NCBI GenBank assembly: GCA_035294565.1
Contig: DATGKR010000039.1
Location: 1 to 8,200 of the forward strand
Reading direction: 5' to 3'
Length of the DNA stretch: 8,200 nucleotides
Source: DATGKR01 sp035294565
Lineage (GTDB): Bacteria; Actinomycetota; Acidimicrobiia; Acidimicrobiales; Palsa-688
Shown here: positions 6,168 to 8,200 of the stretch, in pieces
How positions within the stretch are numbered: position 1 is the first letter of the stretch
Layout of the letters: each line of letters opens with the position of its first letter
The notes under the pieces: generated by a model
Told to the model about the DNA's origin: nothing
What the model saw: only the letters and a program-made list of their open reading frames with translations
Database searches by the model: none
Program-made: the position numbers and the translations under genes

Positions 6168-8200
6168 ATGACAGCTGTCGCCGGGGTGGAGACCTTCCGG
6201 GGTTTCCCCGTTGACGAGGTACGCGAGGACTTCCGCCTCGCCCTGGTGTCGCGGTTCTTGGACGACCGGGAGATCGCCCTGCAGAAGCAGAGCCGCGTCT
6301 TTTTCCAGATCTCCGGCGCCGGCCACGAAGCGCTGCTGCTCGGCCTCGGCCGGTACCTGAGGGCCGGCTACGACTGGTTCTTCCCGTACTACCGGGACCG
6401 GGCCCTCATGTTGTCATTAGGGGTGACACCCGAGGAGATCCTCTACGAGGCGGTCGGGTCCGCCGCCGACCCGAGCTCGGGCGGGAGGCAGATGCCCTGC
6501 CACTGGGGCTACAAGGCGCTCAACGTGGTCACCCAGTCCTCCGCCACGGGCAGCCAGTGCCTGCCGGCGGTCGGCTGCGCCGAAGCGTCGCGATACATCG
6601 TTCGCCGCCAGCTGCCGGGCTGCACCGCCCACGGCGACGAGCTCACCTACGTGTCACTCGGCGAGGGGGCCACCTCCGAGGGGGAGTTCTGGGAGAGCCT
6701 CAACTCCGCTTGCACCCTCCATCTGCCCGTCCTCTTCGTCGTGGCCGACAACGGCTACGCCATTTCCGTCCCGTCCGCCGACCAATCGCCGGCGCCGGTG
6801 TCGGAGCTCGTCCGGGGGTTCCGCGGCCTTCACGTCCACGCCTTCGACGGCAGGGACTACTTCGAGGTCCGCCGGCGGGCGGCCGACATCGTCTCCGAGG
6901 TGCGGGCCGGGGTCGGGCCCGCTCTGATCCACGCCAAGGTGACCCGCCCCTACTCCCACTCCTCGGCGGACACCCAGAGCAAGTACCGTCCCCCCGAGGA
7001 GCTGGCCGACGAGGCCGCCCACGACCCGCTGGTGCTGATGGAGGCGGCGATCGTCTCTGGGGGCCTCATGACCGAGGCGGAGGTGGGCGAGCTGAAGGAG
7101 GAGGCGCGCCGCGCGGTGGCCGAGGCGTCCCGCAGGGCGCTCGCCGGCCCCCGTCCCGACCCGGCGACGGTCACCCTGCACGTCACCAACCTCCCCCGCG
7201 TCCCACCCGAGGCGGAGCAGGCCGACGACGGGACCGGCGAGGTGGTCGCCATGGGGGAGGCGATCCGACGGACGCTGCACGAGCAGATGGCCGAGGACGA
7301 GAGGATCCGGGTCTTCGGCGAGGACGTCGCCGACGCCCGCGAGGCGGTGCTCGCCAACGTAGAGGGCAAAGGCGGGGTGTTCGGCACCACCTTCGGTCTC
7401 CAGAGGGCCTTCGGGATCGCCCGCTGCTACAACACGCCTCTCGCCGAGGCGAACATCGTCGGGCGCGCCGTGGGCCAGGCGCTGCGCGGGCTGCGGCCGG
7501 TGCCGGAGGTGCAGTTCTTCGATTACATCTGGACCGCCATGCAGCAGATCAAGACCGAGGCGGCGACGATCCGCTGGCGCTCCAACGGGGCGTTCAGCTG
7601 CCCCATGGTGCTGAGGGTGCCGATCGGCGGCTACCTGGCTGGCGGCGCCATCTGGCACTCGCAGTCGGGGGTCTCGATCTTCGCCCACATCCCGGGGTTG
7701 ACGATCGTCATGCCGTCGCGCGCCGCTGACGCCGCCGGCCTTTTGCGCACGGCGCTCTCCGCCGACGACCCGGTCATGTTCTTGGAGCACAAGCACCTGC
7801 TGCGTCAGCCCTACACGCGCACGCCGTTCCCGTCGCGGGCCTTCCAGGTCCCGTTCGGCAAGGGACGGGTGGTCGTCGACGGGGACGACCTCACCATCGT
7901 CACCTGGGGGGCGACGGTGGAGAAGTCCCGCCAGGCGGCGGCCCAGCTGGCCGAGGAGGGGGCCGCGGTCGCGGTGGTCGACCTCCGTTCGATCATCCCC
8001 TGGGACAAGGACCTGGTGGCCGAGCAGGTGGCCCGCACCAGCCGTCTCCTCGTCGTCCACGAGGACAGCCTCACCGCCGGCTTCGGCGCCGAGGTGGCCG
8101 CCTGGTCGGCCGAGCACTGCTTCAGCGACCTGGACGCTCCCGTCGCGCGGGTCGGGGCCACCGACACACACGTCGCCTACGAGCCGGGTCTGGAGAGGGC
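6168..8200 (+). CDS. 2-oxoacid dehydrogenase E1, fused alpha and beta subunits (3' end missing)
   Basis: The frame is open without a stop from ATG 6168 to the window end (677 residues visible; perhaps 20-40 missing). Residues 1 to about 345 are an E1-alpha domain: thiamine-diphosphate/Mg motif from G165-E166-G167 to D194-N195 (GEGATSEGEF, then ADNGYAIS), and the loop YSHSSADTQSKYR with H264. From about residue 362 (MGEAIRRTLHEQMAEDERIR) an E1-beta domain follows, with E427 in NTPLAEANIVG for cofactor activation, H497 in IWHSQSG, and AHIPGLTIVMPS. A transketolase C-terminal domain starts near 564. E1 decarboxylates a 2-oxoacid and passes the acyl group to lipoyl-E2. The GEG variant and HSSAD loop resemble branched-chain E1-alpha more than pyruvate E1, so 2-oxoisovalerate-type substrates are my first guess. 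E2/E3 genes are not in view and could lie to the right. A single rare TTA codon encodes L84 (6417-6419). Confidence 0.92.
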   Translation, partial: MTAVAGVETFRGFPVDEVREDFRLALVSRFLDDREIALQKQSRVFFQISGAGHEALLLGLGRYLRAGYDWFFPYYRDRALMLSLGVTPEEILYEAVGSAADPSSGGRQMPCHWGYKALNVVTQSSATGSQCLPAVGCAEASRYIVRRQLPGCTAHGDELTYVSLGEGATSEGEFWESLNSACTLHLPVLFVVADNGYAISVPSADQSPAPVSELVRGFRGLHVHAFDGRDYFEVRRRAADIVSEVRAGVGPALIHAKVTRPYSHSSADTQSKYRPPEELADEAAHDPLVLMEAAIVSGGLMTEAEVGELKEEARRAVAEASRRALAGPRPDPATVTLHVTNLPRVPPEAEQADDGTGEVVAMGEAIRRTLHEQMAEDERIRVFGEDVADAREAVLANVEGKGGVFGTTFGLQRAFGIARCYNTPLAEANIVGRAVGQALRGLRPVPEVQFFDYIWTAMQQIKTEAATIRWRSNGAFSCPMVLRVPIGGYLAGGAIWHSQSGVSIFAHIPGLTIVMPSRAADAAGLLRTALSADDPVMFLEHKHLLRQPYTRTPFPSRAFQVPFGKGRVVVDGDDLTIVTWGATVEKSRQAAAQLAEEGAAVAVVDLRSIIPWDKDLVAEQVARTSRLLVVHEDSLTAGFGAEVAAWSAEHCFSDLDAPVARVGATDTHVAYEPGLER

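Noticed and set aside
6557..7729. Long + strand open frame and a long - strand frame (6654-8171) over the E1 gene
   Set aside because: Both are low-complexity Arg/Gly/Ala/Pro translations of the other frames; the frame from ATG 6168 has full E1 motifs throughout.

Overview
The window is high-GC, densely coded DNA with many GTG starts. Gene content (a FadD19/FadD17-type acyl-CoA synthetase, a solitary AbiEi-DUF559 protein, probable leaderless starts) points to an actinomycete-like bacterium (Actinomycetota, perhaps the Acidimicrobiia side). That placement is an inference from protein style and composition; there is no rRNA or marker gene to settle it.

Layout. (1) Positions 1-800, + strand: the 3' part of a beta-propeller protein with six xTxDGGxTW repeats, visibly lower in GC than its neighbours. 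(2) 823-1746, - strand: a protein with an AbiEi-type winged-helix antitoxin domain fused to a DUF559 (Vsr-like) nuclease-fold domain, converging on gene 1, with no AbiEii toxin gene beside it. Its upstream gap (1747-1849) holds a perfect 13-bp inverted repeat with a 25-nt spacer, a candidate operator, and a second small inverted repeat over the start codon. (3) 1850-2980, - strand: an uncharacterised GNAT-like acyltransferase. (4) From 3083 on, all + strand: an MBL-fold metallohydrolase with a C-terminal winged helix, a translationally coupled AMP-forming acyl-CoA synthetase, a small four-helix membrane protein, and a fused alpha+beta E1 subunit of a branched-chain-type 2-oxoacid dehydrogenase that runs off the right end.

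How they work together. The 3083-6139 genes look like one operon (GTGA overlap, then a 4-nt gap). The acyl-CoA synthetase makes an acyl-CoA, and the neighbouring MBL hydrolase is plausibly a thioester or ester hydrolase of the same pathway, though its substrate is not readable. The 2-oxoacid dehydrogenase E1 also feeds acyl-CoA metabolism but appears to have its own start signal: TACGAT exactly 6 nt before its ATG, the spacing expected of a leaderless transcript. A similar TACGTT-6nt-GTG arrangement precedes the GNAT-like gene. I see no CRISPR array, RNA gene, insertion sequence or phage element. The least ordinary signals are the inverted repeats before the AbiEi-DUF559 gene and the fused E1 enzyme; I do not see clear evidence of a wholly new system.
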